This document shows positions 18,278 through 26,612 of a DNA stretch of 64,000 nt, piece after piece. Under the pieces are notes generated by a model, which was given only the letters and a program-made list of their open reading frames with translations, did not search any database and had not been told where the DNA came from. Each line of letters begins with the position of its first letter. The stretch's first letter is position 1. The DNA lies in assembly GCF_000308295.2 (NCBI RefSeq), contig NZ_HG326654.1, forward strand, positions 764,759 to 828,758, written 5' to 3'. The stretch comes from Afipia birgiae 34632 (lineage in GTDB: Bacteria; Pseudomonadota; Alphaproteobacteria; Rhizobiales; Xanthobacteraceae). Made by a program: the position numbers and the translations under genes.

Positions 18278-18330
18278 TCAAACGTCCGGCGACGACCCAT
18301 GTTCCGGCACAGATCAGCGCGGCTGGCCGC

Positions 18331-18495
18331 TCACTTTTCGGCGTCGGGCTCGACGTGCTGGTCCGGCTGGGTCAGCTTGACCGGGTCGGAGGCGGGGAAG
18401 GTGTCCCTCAAGGCTTCATCCAGCTCTTCGTCCAGCTTGCGCTTTTCGGCTTCAGCCTTTTTGACGGCTTCCGGATCAGCCTTTTTCGTGGTCAT
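18331..18495 (-). CDS. Small FPASDPV microprotein, paralogue of 18074-18250
   Basis: A 54-residue, highly charged protein. It begins MTTKKADPEAVKKAEAEKRK, continues through the helix LDEELDEALRDT, then FPASDPVKLTQPDQHVEP, and ends DAEK. The conserved part (L-D-x-x-L-x-x-x-L-x-x-[ST]-FP-[AG]-SDPV-x-x-TQP) is shared with the gene at 18074, 80 bases downstream on the same strand, so the two are a tandem pair probably made as one transcript. The start has GGGAGATCGTC upstream. It is divergent from the lactate dehydrogenase-like gene at 18588. Confidence 0.72.
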   Translation of the reverse strand: MTTKKADPEAVKKAEAEKRKLDEELDEALRDTFPASDPVKLTQPDQHVEPDAEK

Positions 18496-18587
18496 GACGA
18501 TCTCCCGGGCGGGCGGCTGTTTGCGCGCGCCTCAACCATGATAGATGATCGTCTCAATAATAAATTCAATGACGTGAGGATGCGTCC

Positions 18588-19763
18588 ATGAAGAACATTA
18601 CCTGCATCGAGGACCTGCGGCAGATTCACAAGCGCCGCGTGCCGAAGCCCTTCTTCGACTACGTGGACGGCGGCTCCTATGCGGAAGAAACCCTGCGCGC
18701 CAATATCAGCGACATGCAGAAGTACAAGTTTCGCCAGCGCATCCTTGTGGACGTCTCCAAACGCGAACTGAACACCACTATCCTCGGCGAGCCCGCCGCG
18801 ATGCCGCTGATCCTCGCGCCGGTCGGCTCGACCGGAATGCAGTATGGCGACGGCGAGATCTACGCCTGCCGCGCAGCGCAGGCGCTCGGCATTCCCTACA
18901 CGCTCTCGACCATGTCGATCTGCTCGATCGAGGACGTCGCGGCGAATGTCGACAAGCCGTTCTGGTTTCAGCTTTACGTCATGAAGGATCGCGGCTTCGC
19001 GAAATCACTCATTGAACGCGCCATCGCCGCGAAATGCAGCGCCCTGGTGCTGACCGTCGATCTGCAGGTGCTCGGGCAGCGCCACGCCGACGTCAAGAAC
19101 GGCCTGTCGGTGCCGCCGAAACTGCTGACGCTGAAGAACATCATCGATTTCGCCACCAAACCTGCATGGGTCTCGGGCATCCTCAAAGGCAAGAGCCGGA
19201 ATTTCGGCAACATCGCCGGTCATGTCGCAGGATCGCAGGATCTCGGCTCGGTTTCCGAATGGGTCGCCTCGCAGTTCGACACCACGCTGAACTGGAAGGA
19301 TGTCGAATGGATCCGCAGCATCTGGCCGGGCAAGCTCATCATCAAGGGCATCCTCGACGTCGCGGATGCGCGCGAGGCGGTGAAGACCGGCGCGGAAGCG
19401 ATCGTGGTCTCGAACCACGGCGGCCGCCAGCTCGACGGCGCGCCATCATCGATCTCGGTGCTGCCGGAGATCGTGCAGGACGTCGGCTCGCAAACTGAAA
19501 TCATGTTCGACGGCGGCATCCGGTCCGGTCAGGACGTGATGCGCGCGCTGGCGCTCGGCGCGAAGTCCTGCATGATCGGCCGCGCTTACATCTACGGTCT
19601 CGGAGCCGGCGGACAGGCCGGCGTGACCATGGCGCTCGATCTGATCGGCAAGGAGCTCAACACCACGATGGGCCTGTGCGGCATCAACCGCGTCGACGAA
19701 ATCGATCGCCGCGTGCTGACCGATTACCTGCAGACCAATGCGGTGAGCAGCCCGCGGAATTGA
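18588..19763 (+). CDS. lldD: FMN-dependent L-lactate dehydrogenase / alpha-hydroxy acid dehydrogenase
   Basis: The product oxidises an alpha-hydroxy acid, most likely L-lactate, to the 2-oxo acid using FMN and passes electrons to the respiratory quinone pool. The 391-residue sequence is full length for the LldD/glycolate-oxidase family. It contains FFDYVDGGSYAEETLR at the N-terminus, the FMN-binding LAPVGSTGMQYGDGE, and the active-site SNHGGRQLDGAPSS with the catalytic His (about residue 276), followed by MFDGGIRSGQDVMRALALGA. The start has GAGGA 8 bases upstream. A 83-bp palindrome directly follows its stop. The substrate is inferred from family; mandelate or glycolate cannot be excluded. 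Confidence 0.9.
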   Translation: MKNITCIEDLRQIHKRRVPKPFFDYVDGGSYAEETLRANISDMQKYKFRQRILVDVSKRELNTTILGEPAAMPLILAPVGSTGMQYGDGEIYACRAAQALGIPYTLSTMSICSIEDVAANVDKPFWFQLYVMKDRGFAKSLIERAIAAKCSALVLTVDLQVLGQRHADVKNGLSVPPKLLTLKNIIDFATKPAWVSGILKGKSRNFGNIAGHVAGSQDLGSVSEWVASQFDTTLNWKDVEWIRSIWPGKLIIKGILDVADAREAVKTGAEAIVVSNHGGRQLDGAPSSISVLPEIVQDVGSQTEIMFDGGIRSGQDVMRALALGAKSCMIGRAYIYGLGAGGQAGVTMALDLIGKELNTTMGLCGINRVDEIDRRVLTDYLQTNAVSSPRN

Positions 19764-19846
19764 CGTCATTGCGAGCGAAGCGAAGCAATCCAGAGCAGCA
19801 CATAATAAGACTGGATTGCTTCGTCGCTACGCTCCTCGCAATGACG
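19764..19846. repeat. 83-bp palindromic repeat (CGTCATTGCGAG family), copy 2
   Basis: CGTCATTGCGAGCGAAGCG AAGCAATCCAG on the left mirrors CTGGATTGCTTCG and CTCGCAATGACG on the right, around a short A/T-rich loop. It starts directly after the stop codon of the lactate dehydrogenase-like gene and ends 23 bases before the next gene's stop on the other strand. A transcript across it would form a long stem that could end or protect mRNA. Confidence 0.87.
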
Positions 19847-19869
19847 ACTCGCAACGAAGCTTGCACGTC

Positions 19870-20175
19870 TTACTGACAGCTCCAGGACGTGGTCACCTTG
19901 TCCTCGGCCATCGTCGCCGTGCAGGCCTTCTGCTGAATCTCGTCAGAGCCTTGCGCCTTCAGCTTCACCGAACCGACCAGTTCGCGCGGGCCGCGACGAA
20001 GCATCGTGATTTCGGTCGCCGTGATGTTTTTCGCGGCGTAGTCCGCGCGCATCCGCTCCTTCAGATTATCGATCGACGCCGGATTGAAACCCTGCGTACC
20101 CTGATAGACGGTCCAGGCGCTGTAGAGCACAAGCGCGAGCGCCGCGAGGACAATGAATTTTCCGGTTCTGTTCAC
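19870..20175 (-). CDS. Small membrane-anchored conserved hypothetical protein
   Basis: A 101-residue protein with one N-terminal hydrophobic segment (GKFIVLAALALVLYSAW), which serves as signal anchor or signal peptide, and a periplasmic domain of about 75 residues. The domain includes LKERMRADYAAKNITATEITMLRRGPRELVGSVKL and ends TTSWSCQ, with two Cys (KACTA and SWSCQ) that could form a disulfide. The layout resembles small periplasmic DUF4333-like proteins, but the assignment is a guess. The start codon is GTG. It lies 75 bases upstream of aroE on the same strand and may be co-transcribed with it. Confidence 0.65.
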   Translation of the reverse strand: MNRTGKFIVLAALALVLYSAWTVYQGTQGFNPASIDNLKERMRADYAAKNITATEITMLRRGPRELVGSVKLKAQGSDEIQQKACTATMAEDKVTTSWSCQ

Positions 20176-20250
20176 ATCAATTCCCGTATTGAGGATGCCG
20201 CTTTAACTTCGCGCCCGGCGAAGCTGAAGGGCGCGTTTCGACGCAGCCAA

Positions 20251-21087
20251 TCAGCTTTTGGCGACCAGATCCGCCTCGACCAGCGCCCGCAGTTCCGCCG
20301 TCACTGCGGGGCGCCTGCCGAACCACAACTCGAACCCGCGTACCGCCTGATGCAGCAGCATGCCGAGGCCGTCGGCGGTTTTCAGGCCACGCGCCCTGGC
20401 CGTCTTCAGCAGATCGGTTTCCAATGGCACATACACCAGATCGGCGACGGTCGCACCTGACGGAAGCGCACCGACATCGATATCGAGCGGCGGCTGTCCC
20501 TTCATGCCGAGCGACGTGGTGTTCACCAGCAGTTTCGCGCGCGGCAGCACATTGTTGACGGCGTCCCATGCCAGCGGCTGCACCTGCGCGCCGAACTGGT
20601 CCGCCAGCAATTGCGTCCGCGACGCGGTGCGGTTCGCAAGATGCACGCGCTTGATGCCGCGTTCGATCAATCCGAAGATCACTGCGCGCGACGATCCGCC
20701 CGCACCCAGCACCAGCACCTCGTCCGCGCTGTCCCATCCCGGTGCGCTGGCGTCGAGATTGCCGATGAAGCCTTCGACATCAGTGTTGGTCGATTGCAAT
20801 GCGCCGTTGTTGAAATAGAGCGTGTTGGCAGCGCCCACCGCCTTCGCCCGCGCATCGGGGGACGACAGAGCAAGCGCCTGCTCCTTGTGCGGGATGGTGA
20901 CGTTCGCGCCCTTGTAACCGCGCGCCGCAAGATTTCCGATGAAATCCGCGAATGCAGCCGGCTCCACCGCTTCGATACGATAATCGCCGTCGATGCCGAA
21001 GGACGTCAGCCAGTATTTGTGGATCAGCGGCGAGCGCGAATGCGCCGCGGGCCAGCCGATCAGACATGCCGCTGGGATGACGCTCAT
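20251..21087 (-). CDS. aroE: Shikimate dehydrogenase AroE
   Basis: AroE reduces 3-dehydroshikimate to shikimate with NADPH, in the pathway to chorismate and aromatic amino acids. The 278-residue product has the standard length. The shikimate-binding residues lie in AAHSRSPLIHKYW (SRSP 17-20) and NVTIPHKE (catalytic Lys, about 68). The NADP-binding loop is GAGGSSRAVIFGL, followed by the NRTASRTQLLADQFG region that recognises the 2'-phosphate. The ATG at 21087 has GGAG 7 bases upstream; an ATG 45 bases earlier has no support. The gene lies between a small membrane protein gene and a SulP gene, all on the minus strand. Many relatives have aroE beside coaE and dnaQ, which is not so here. Confidence 0.95.
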   Translation of the reverse strand: MSVIPAACLIGWPAAHSRSPLIHKYWLTSFGIDGDYRIEAVEPAAFADFIGNLAARGYKGANVTIPHKEQALALSSPDARAKAVGAANTLYFNNGALQSTNTDVEGFIGNLDASAPGWDSADEVLVLGAGGSSRAVIFGLIERGIKRVHLANRTASRTQLLADQFGAQVQPLAWDAVNNVLPRAKLLVNTTSLGMKGQPPLDIDVGALPSGATVADLVYVPLETDLLKTARARGLKTADGLGMLLHQAVRGFELWFGRRPAVTAELRALVEADLVAKS

Positions 21088-21146
21088 AGGAGACTCCGGT
21101 TCGACCTGATCGGCAATATGCCAGAATGGCATATTGCCGGGTCAAA

Positions 21147-22868
21147 TCACGCGCCCCCCGGCGCTGTCAATCGCTTGATCTCGGAGACGGCGCTCGCGAT
21201 GTCGGAGCGGTATTTCGCCTGCGGCGGCCGCGCGCCATAGGACAGCAGCGTTCGCCGTACACCTGGCGATGCGCCAGTGATGAACACCCGCACGCCCTGA
21301 CGCCGCGCCTTGGCCGCGATCTGCGCGATGGCATTCGCCGCGGTGGAATCCAGGAGCGGTACCGCCTTGAAGTCAATCACCAGCGCCTTGTAGCCGGACA
21401 GGCGATCGAGCACCGATGCGACGGCAGCCACCGCGCCGAAGAAGAATGCGCCGCTGATGCGATAGACCATGATGTCGCGGTCCGCAGCGAGGGCGGGATC
21501 GTAGCGTTCGCGGTCGCCGTTTGACCTGTCGGCCTTGTCGTCGACGGTGAGCGGCGCATAAGTGTCGATGCCGGTGATCTGCGACATGCGATGGATGAAC
21601 AGCAACGCGCCAAGCGCGAAACCGACCACGATGCCTTCGGTGAGATCGCGGAACACCGTGAGCAGGAATGTCGCGAGCAACACGACGGCATCGCCCCATG
21701 ACGAGCGAATGAGTGTCGCGAACTCGTGTTTCTCCGCCATGTTCCACGCCACCACGGCGAGCACCCCCGCTAGCGTCGCCAGCGGAATGTAGCTCGCCAA
21801 AGGCGCAGCCAGCAGCATGAACGCCAGCAGGAACACCGAATGCAGCATGCCCGCCACCGGCCCGCGTGCGCCGGCGCGAACATTGGTGGCGGTGCGCGCG
21901 ATGGTGCCTGTGACGCAGATACCGCCGAAGACAGCCGAGCCGATATTGGCGAAGCCCTGCGCCACCAGTTCAGAGTTGGAGCGATGGCGGCGGCCGGTCA
22001 TGCCGTCGGCGACTACAGCGGACAACAGCGACTCGATGGCGCCGAGCAGCGCGAAAGCCATCGCGTCGGGCAGGACAGCCTGAATCTTCGCCAGCGTGAT
22101 AACGGGAAGCGACGGAGCCGGAAACGATTGCGGAATGCCGCCAAAGCGCGTGCCGATGGTTTCCACCGGCAGTGCCAGCAGCGCCGCCGCTACACCGGTA
22201 ACGACGACCGCGATCAGCATGCCGGGCCAGGTCGGACGCAGTTTCCGCAAACCGGAGATGATCGCGATGGTCGCGACCGAGATCGCCACCGCCGCAACAT
22301 TCGTGGTGCCGATGGCGCGTCCCAGTGTTTCAAGCTTCGGAATCAGTTCGCCGGGTTCCTGGCCCGCAAGCGTGAGGCCGAGCAGATCGCGAATCTGGCT
22401 GGCAAAGATGATGACGGCAATCCCTGCGGTGAAGCCCACCGTCACCGGATAGGGAATGAACTTGATGTAGGTGCCGAGCCGCAGGAATCCGGCAGCGACC
22501 AGAATCAGTCCGGCGATCATCGTCGCCAGCAGCACGCCGTCGATTCCGTGACGCGCCATCGATGCCGCAACCAGCACGATAAACGCGCCGGCGGGGCCGC
22601 CGATCTGAAACCGGCTTCCGCCGAGCAACGAGACAAGGAAGCCGCCGAAGATTGCTGCGTAAAGTCCGCGGTCAGGCGTAGTGCCGGAGGCGATCGCAAT
22701 GGCCATCGACAACGGCAGCGCGACGATGGCGACGGTCAGACCCGCGGCCACGTCGGCGCGAAGTACATCAAGGCTGTAGCCTTCCCGCAGGACCGTGACG
22801 AATTTCGGCGTGTAAAGTTCGGCGAATGTCGGCTGCGGCTGGCTCGACTGTGAACTCGATGCGTCCAT
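21147..22868 (-). CDS. SulP-family anion transporter with STAS domain
   Basis: A 573-residue inner-membrane protein with the SulP (SLC26-like) fold: about twelve to fourteen hydrophobic helices, starting LRADVAAGLTVAIVALPLSMAIAIASG, with the family motif GGSRFQIGGPAGAFIVL and GFTAGIAVIIF in the core. A cytoplasmic STAS domain occupies the last 130 residues (RISGAFFFGAVAAVASVL, then VIDFKAVPLLDSTAANAIAQIA). SulP proteins move sulfate, bicarbonate, nitrate or C4-acids, and the substrate here is not determined. The gene follows the HTH regulator at 22924 by 55 bases on the same strand; the pair shares a promoter region with a 41-bp palindrome and is probably autoregulated. Confidence 0.9.
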   Translation of the reverse strand: MDASSSQSSQPQPTFAELYTPKFVTVLREGYSLDVLRADVAAGLTVAIVALPLSMAIAIASGTTPDRGLYAAIFGGFLVSLLGGSRFQIGGPAGAFIVLVAASMARHGIDGVLLATMIAGLILVAAGFLRLGTYIKFIPYPVTVGFTAGIAVIIFASQIRDLLGLTLAGQEPGELIPKLETLGRAIGTTNVAAVAISVATIAIISGLRKLRPTWPGMLIAVVVTGVAAALLALPVETIGTRFGGIPQSFPAPSLPVITLAKIQAVLPDAMAFALLGAIESLLSAVVADGMTGRRHRSNSELVAQGFANIGSAVFGGICVTGTIARTATNVRAGARGPVAGMLHSVFLLAFMLLAAPLASYIPLATLAGVLAVVAWNMAEKHEFATLIRSSWGDAVVLLATFLLTVFRDLTEGIVVGFALGALLFIHRMSQITGIDTYAPLTVDDKADRSNGDRERYDPALAADRDIMVYRISGAFFFGAVAAVASVLDRLSGYKALVIDFKAVPLLDSTAANAIAQIAAKARRQGVRVFITGASPGVRRTLLSYGARPPQAKYRSDIASAVSEIKRLTAPGGA

Positions 22869-22923
22869 GTGTCCTGCGCCTCACACGGCGTTGCCGCGCT
22901 TTATCGCCGGCGCATGGCCGGCC

Positions 22924-23178
22924 CTAACTTTGTTCGATCCGCACCGGCGCGGGTTCCTTCAACCGCACGCCGCGTCCACCGCTTTCGCTGCGCGCGTTGT
23001 CGCCGATCAGGTCGATGCCCGCGCGGTTCAGCGCATCGACGACCTTGGTCAGCGAATCCACAATGCCCCGCACATTGCCGCCGCTGGCTTCCATCCGCTG
23101 GATGGTCGGAAGCGACACGCCGGACAATGCCGCGAGAGTCTTTTGGTCGATGCCCAGAAGTGCCCGCGCAGCCCGCAT
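22924..23178 (-). CDS. XRE-type helix-turn-helix regulator, probably of the SulP gene
   Basis: An 84-residue DNA-binding protein starting MRAARALLGIDQKTLAALSG. The XRE-type helix-turn-helix spans about residues 1-45, with the recognition helix in VSLPTIQRMEA. It continues with NVRGIVDSLTKVVDALNRAGI and ends in a charged tail. Small HTH proteins of this pattern often stand directly before SulP genes in alphaproteobacteria. The ATG at 23178 is the conservative start. The frame extends through the palindrome to 23265, and a start a few codons upstream (ITSSQMRAAR) is also possible. It lies 55 bases before sulP, and the palindrome at 23236-23276 is its likely operator. Confidence 0.75.
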   Translation of the reverse strand: MRAARALLGIDQKTLAALSGVSLPTIQRMEASGGNVRGIVDSLTKVVDALNRAGIDLIGDNARSESGGRGVRLKEPAPVRIEQS

Positions 23179-23235
23179 TTGCGATGACGTGATCAATGCC
23201 AGAATTCCATGTTGGGAGACCAGAATGCAAGTATA

Positions 23236-23276
23236 AAGCGGCTTAAGTGATGTATTATACATCACTTAAGCCGCTT
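23236..23276. promoter_or_regulatory. 41-bp perfect palindrome in front of the HTH-SulP operon
   Basis: The arms AAGCGGCTTAAGTGATGTA and TACATCACTTAAGCCGCTT (19 bases each) are exact inverse copies around TTA. On the minus strand the centre reads TATAAT, a possible -10 box inside the palindrome. A repressor dimer bound here would block the promoter, so it is a strong operator candidate for the XRE-type protein encoded 58 bases downstream. GTAT flanks both ends, leaving a mobile inverted repeat as an alternative. Confidence 0.65.
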
Positions 23277-23326
23277 GTATCCTTCAACTTTGCGCGATCT
23301 GACCACCACCACCACCGGCAACCCCT

Positions 23327-23352
23327 CACCTCTCCACGCGCGGGGAGAGGTG
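23327..23352. repeat. Short hairpin CACCTCTCC / GGAGAGGTG
   Basis: A 9-bp stem with an ACGCGCGG loop between the EF-G paralogue's stop codon and the SulP operon promoter. It could end the HTH/SulP-opposed transcript on either side, but there is no T-run. It resembles the other CCTCTCC hairpin repeats in the window. Confidence 0.5.
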
Positions 23353-23377
23353 AAGACTGCGGGCTTTCTCGTCCGGC

Positions 23378-25429
23378 CTACGCAGCCGCGCGATGCGCGG
23401 CGATGATCTGATCCGCCGCGCGGCCGGTTACTTCCGACATGTGGTCGAACTGCCGGGTGAAGCCGCCCGCGCCGGCCGTGGCGGATCGCACCTCCACGAT
23501 CAGATCGCCGATCTCCGCTTCAGGCATCATCGCCCGCACCAGATCCCAGCCGGTCCAGCCTTCGCGGGTATCGAAGCCGAGAATTTGGCCGCGCCGCCCG
23601 GACAGGATGGAGTTGATCTTCGCAGTCGCGTCGGTCGGGCAAACGATCTCGACCACATGGATCGGCTCGAGCAGCACCGGCGCGCATTGCGGCAGGGCTT
23701 CGGTAACGCCGATCCTCGCCGCAGTCCGGAACGCCTGATCGGACGAGTCGACGCTGTGATAGGAGCCGTCCGTCAACGTCACCTCGATGTCGATCACCGG
23801 GAAGCCGAGCGGCCCGCGCGCAAGACCATCGCCTGCGCCCTCCTCGACCGCGCCGATATAGTTCTTCGGCACCGCGCCCCCGACGATCTTCTCGATGAAC
23901 ACGAAGCCGCTGCCGCGTGGCAGCGGCTTGATGGCCAGCACCACATCGCCGAACTGGCCGTGGCCGCCGGATTGCTTCTTGTGGCGTCCGCGCTGGGTGA
24001 TCGTCTTGCGGATGGTCTCCTGATAGCCTACCGGCGGTGCGTGTTGCTTCACGCTGACGCCAAAGCGGTCTTGCAGGCGCTCGACCGCGACGCGCAGATG
24101 CATTTCGCCCTGCCCCCACAGCACCATCTGGTGGGTGAGCGGATTGTGGACGACGCTCAGCGACGGATCTTCCTCGACAAGGCGCGTCAGGGCTTGGCCG
24201 AGTTTGACGTCGTCCTTGCGATCCGTTGCTGCGAGCGCCGTTGCCAGCACGGGCGCGGTCGGCACGACGTCCACCAGCGTTTCAGGCGCGGTCTTGCCCG
24301 TCGTCAGCGTATCGCCGGTCTTCACCGCATCCAGCTTGCCGAGCGAAACGGTGTCACCCGCAACGGCTGATACACGCTTGGTGTCACTGCCGACATTCGG
24401 CGCAACAATTCCCGAGATGCGGCCAGCGCTGCCGCCTGAGGACTGCACGGTGTCGCCGTCGGCGACGTGGCCGCGCAGAATCCGCGTCAGCGACAGCTTG
24501 CCGCCATGCTGGAGGTGCGTGGTCTTCATGACGTAAGCGAGCGCCGTCTTCTCGTCGGAAGCGCCGAGCCGTTCGGCGGTTACCGTGACACCGGGCGCTT
24601 CGTGCCGCAGCGCCTTCATCAAACGCAGCACGCCGTTCTCGCGCGTCGCGCAGCCGAGCAGCACCGGGCATATCTGCCCTTCGCGCAGTTCGCTGGCGAG
24701 ATCGTCGAACACCGCGTCGCGCGGCGGCGGAATGTCTTCCAGCAACTGTTCGAGCAGCCGGTCGTCATGATCGGCGAGCTTCTCCAGCATCGTAAGCCGG
24801 GCTTCCTTTTCGCGATCGAGATCGCCGGGTTCGAGATCGATCACCTCGGAGGGCATGTGCTCGCGATAGACGAAGGCGCGCTCCAGCGCGAGATCGACAA
24901 AACCGGCGATCAGATCGCCCTTCCAGATCGGAATCTGCCGCAACACCAGCGGCGTGCGCGACGCCGGCTGCAAGGTTGCCAGCGTTTCGCGGATGCGCTT
25001 GTTCGCCTTGTCGATCTTGTTCAGAAACAGGAAGCGCGGAATGCCGAGATCTTCCAGCTCGCGCATGATGAGTTGCAACTGCGGCAGCTTGCGCTCGTCG
25101 GCTTCGCACACAATCACTGCGGCATCGACCGCCGGCAGCGCCGCACGCATGTCATGGGCGAATTCGACCGAACCCGGACAATCGATAAAGGTGTAGCTGT
25201 CGCCCATGAACGTCGTGGTCGCAGCAGTCAGGCCAACGCTCATGCGATGGTGCCGCGCCTGCGGAGATGAATCCCCGATAGTGTTACACGCCTCGATGGT
25301 GCCTGCTTTGGGAATGGCCCCGGTCCGGGCCAGGATCGCTTCAAGTAACGTGGTCTTGCCACTCTGAAATGGGCCCACCAGCGCAATGCACCGGGGACCA
25401 CGGGGACTTCTCAGGTTGTCTTGTCCCAT
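23378..25429 (-). CDS. EF-G paralogue (translation-factor GTPase) with altered G3 motif
   Basis: A 683-residue cytosolic GTPase with the domain order of elongation factor G. The GTP-binding domain has G1 GPFQSGKT (19-26) and G4 NKID (137-140). It is followed by a domain II barrel (GHVADGDTVQSSGG), domain III, domain IV (GGAVPKNYIGAVEEG) and the EF-G C-terminal domain V. The G3 motif is FIDCPGSVEF (about 81-90). In canonical EF-G this reads DTPGHVDF, where the His activates water for GTP hydrolysis; here it is Ser. It is therefore a specialised paralogue, not the housekeeping fusA, which normally lies in the str operon. The ATG at 25429 has GGAG 9 bases upstream. Confidence 0.88.
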   Translation of the reverse strand: MGQDNLRSPRGPRCIALVGPFQSGKTTLLEAILARTGAIPKAGTIEACNTIGDSSPQARHHRMSVGLTAATTTFMGDSYTFIDCPGSVEFAHDMRAALPAVDAAVIVCEADERKLPQLQLIMRELEDLGIPRFLFLNKIDKANKRIRETLATLQPASRTPLVLRQIPIWKGDLIAGFVDLALERAFVYREHMPSEVIDLEPGDLDREKEARLTMLEKLADHDDRLLEQLLEDIPPPRDAVFDDLASELREGQICPVLLGCATRENGVLRLMKALRHEAPGVTVTAERLGASDEKTALAYVMKTTHLQHGGKLSLTRILRGHVADGDTVQSSGGSAGRISGIVAPNVGSDTKRVSAVAGDTVSLGKLDAVKTGDTLTTGKTAPETLVDVVPTAPVLATALAATDRKDDVKLGQALTRLVEEDPSLSVVHNPLTHQMVLWGQGEMHLRVAVERLQDRFGVSVKQHAPPVGYQETIRKTITQRGRHKKQSGGHGQFGDVVLAIKPLPRGSGFVFIEKIVGGAVPKNYIGAVEEGAGDGLARGPLGFPVIDIEVTLTDGSYHSVDSSDQAFRTAARIGVTEALPQCAPVLLEPIHVVEIVCPTDATAKINSILSGRRGQILGFDTREGWTGWDLVRAMMPEAEIGDLIVEVRSATAGAGGFTRQFDHMSEVTGRAADQIIAAHRAAA

Positions 25430-25718
25430 CTGCCGTCTCCTGTCTGGAGCACGGCCCGCATCGAGCGAGTTCCGGCGAAGCATGTCCCTGGGCAAGCGCT
25501 ATGGGCCTGACCCGAGGATGGAATCCGGTCGCCGCCGGAACACTCTTACTTCAATGTTGCGCGCATTCCGCTCGCGCCAATCCCACTTCTGCTGAATGCG
25601 CTCACGCGGGTCGGCAACAGGATCGTCTCAAGGCGCGGCGGGGTTGGCAAGCGGGAAACATACCGCTGCGCACCATCGACCGATCACCTAAAGTTGCTGT
25701 CCTGTTGCAGACATTATC

Positions 25719-25751
25719 GAAAACAAAAGGCCCGCCGTCGCGGCGGGCCTT
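25719..25751 (-). terminator. Rho-independent terminator of the first DUF992 gene
   Basis: The stem AAGGCCCGCCG / CGGCGGGCCTT with loop TCG is followed on the minus strand by TTTTGTTTT. It starts 23 bases after the stop codon of the gene at 25774. The plus-strand side ends with CGCAAAAAA, so it acts on the minus strand only. Confidence 0.9.
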
Positions 25752-25773
25752 CGCAAAAAAATAAATGTGGAGC

Positions 25774-26256
25774 TTAGAAGCGGCCGGGACGCAGTTCCAG
25801 GCTCTGCACGCCGCCAGCCACGCTCAATCCGGTCTGGCCCTGCACGCTGAGCGGCTGCAAGGCGAACGAGTTCTGCGAGCCGCCGATCAGCGCGTTGGCG
25901 CCGAGGCCGACACCAACCGCGGCGCTGGCGGTGACGCCGGCATAGTTGCCGGACAGATCGCCGGGGCCGACCTGAACGGTCGGCGCGAACACGGCCCATG
26001 ACAGCGCTGTCTCGGTGGTGATGCCGATATCGACGCCGAGCTTGGTGATGCGCGCGGTATAGAGATCGTCCGGACGGCCCTGCGAACGCAGGACGCAGCC
26101 GAGATTGGAGACCGAGCCGACGATCATGCCGACATTCGGACCGCCGCGGCATTCAAGCACGCCGACCTGGGTGCGCCCCGACTGCGCATGAACAAGAACA
26201 GCCGACGCAACGAGGGCGGCCGAGGCAACGGACAGGAAGGTCGAAAGACGGCGCAT
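25774..26256 (-). CDS. DUF992 secreted protein (copy 1)
   Basis: A 160-residue secreted protein with a signal peptide (MRRLSTFLSVASAALVASAVLVHA) and one DUF992 domain. The domain has the conserved core VGVLECRGGPNVGMIVGSV, then LGCVLRSQGRPDDLYTARITKLGVDIGIT, ETALSWAVFAP and the C-terminal GGSQNSFALQPLSVQGQTGL. Both Cys (CRGG and GCVL) are kept and could pair. The family is confined mainly to Hyphomicrobiales; the function is unknown, but the protein is presumably periplasmic or at the outer membrane. The copy at 26613-27134, upstream on the same strand, is a paralogue. A terminator lies between the two, so they are separate transcripts. Confidence 0.88.
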   Translation of the reverse strand: MRRLSTFLSVASAALVASAVLVHAQSGRTQVGVLECRGGPNVGMIVGSVSNLGCVLRSQGRPDDLYTARITKLGVDIGITTETALSWAVFAPTVQVGPGDLSGNYAGVTASAAVGVGLGANALIGGSQNSFALQPLSVQGQTGLSVAGGVQSLELRPGRF

Positions 26257-26494
26257 GGGATATCTCCGGCTGAATGGCGCGAACAGAACTGACGATTTGA
26301 AAAGAATACAGGGAGTTCGCGCATCTAGTCATAGCAATGTGGTGGTTCGCAAGTCCGCATCATTCTGGGGCAGTAAATTCCTTTTCGGACTTGTGAACCA
26401 AAACCACACGGGCCGCAAAACGAGGCGAACTCCGGATTTAGGACACTGGCGCAGCAATGTTCAATTGCCTTCTGACAACAACACTTAAAGAGTA

Positions 26495-26523
26495 ACAAAA
26501 AAGGCCCGCATCAGCGGGCCTTT
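26495..26523 (-). terminator. Rho-independent terminator of the second DUF992 gene
   Basis: The stem AAAGGCCCGC / GCGGGCCTTT with loop ATCA is followed on the minus strand by TTTTTTG. It lies about 90 bases past the stop codon of the gene at 26613. Confidence 0.85.
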
Positions 26524-26552
26524 CTCATTCCGTTTTGTTAACTCAAACGCCT

Positions 26553-26598
26553 GAAGCGTTTTCCGGCGAAGTGGACACCGGTTCGCCGCAGAAAACGC
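26553..26598. repeat. Rhizobial GCGTTTTC...GAAAACGC intergenic repeat
   Basis: GCGTTTTC at 26556-26563 and GAAAACGC at 26591-26598 bracket CGGCGAAGTGGACACCGG and TTCGCCGCA. This matches my memory of a very common Hyphomicrobiales intergenic palindrome. It lies just after the stop codon of the second DUF992 gene and before its terminator. Confidence 0.65.
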
Positions 26599-26612
26599 AA
26601 CCAACAGGACTT

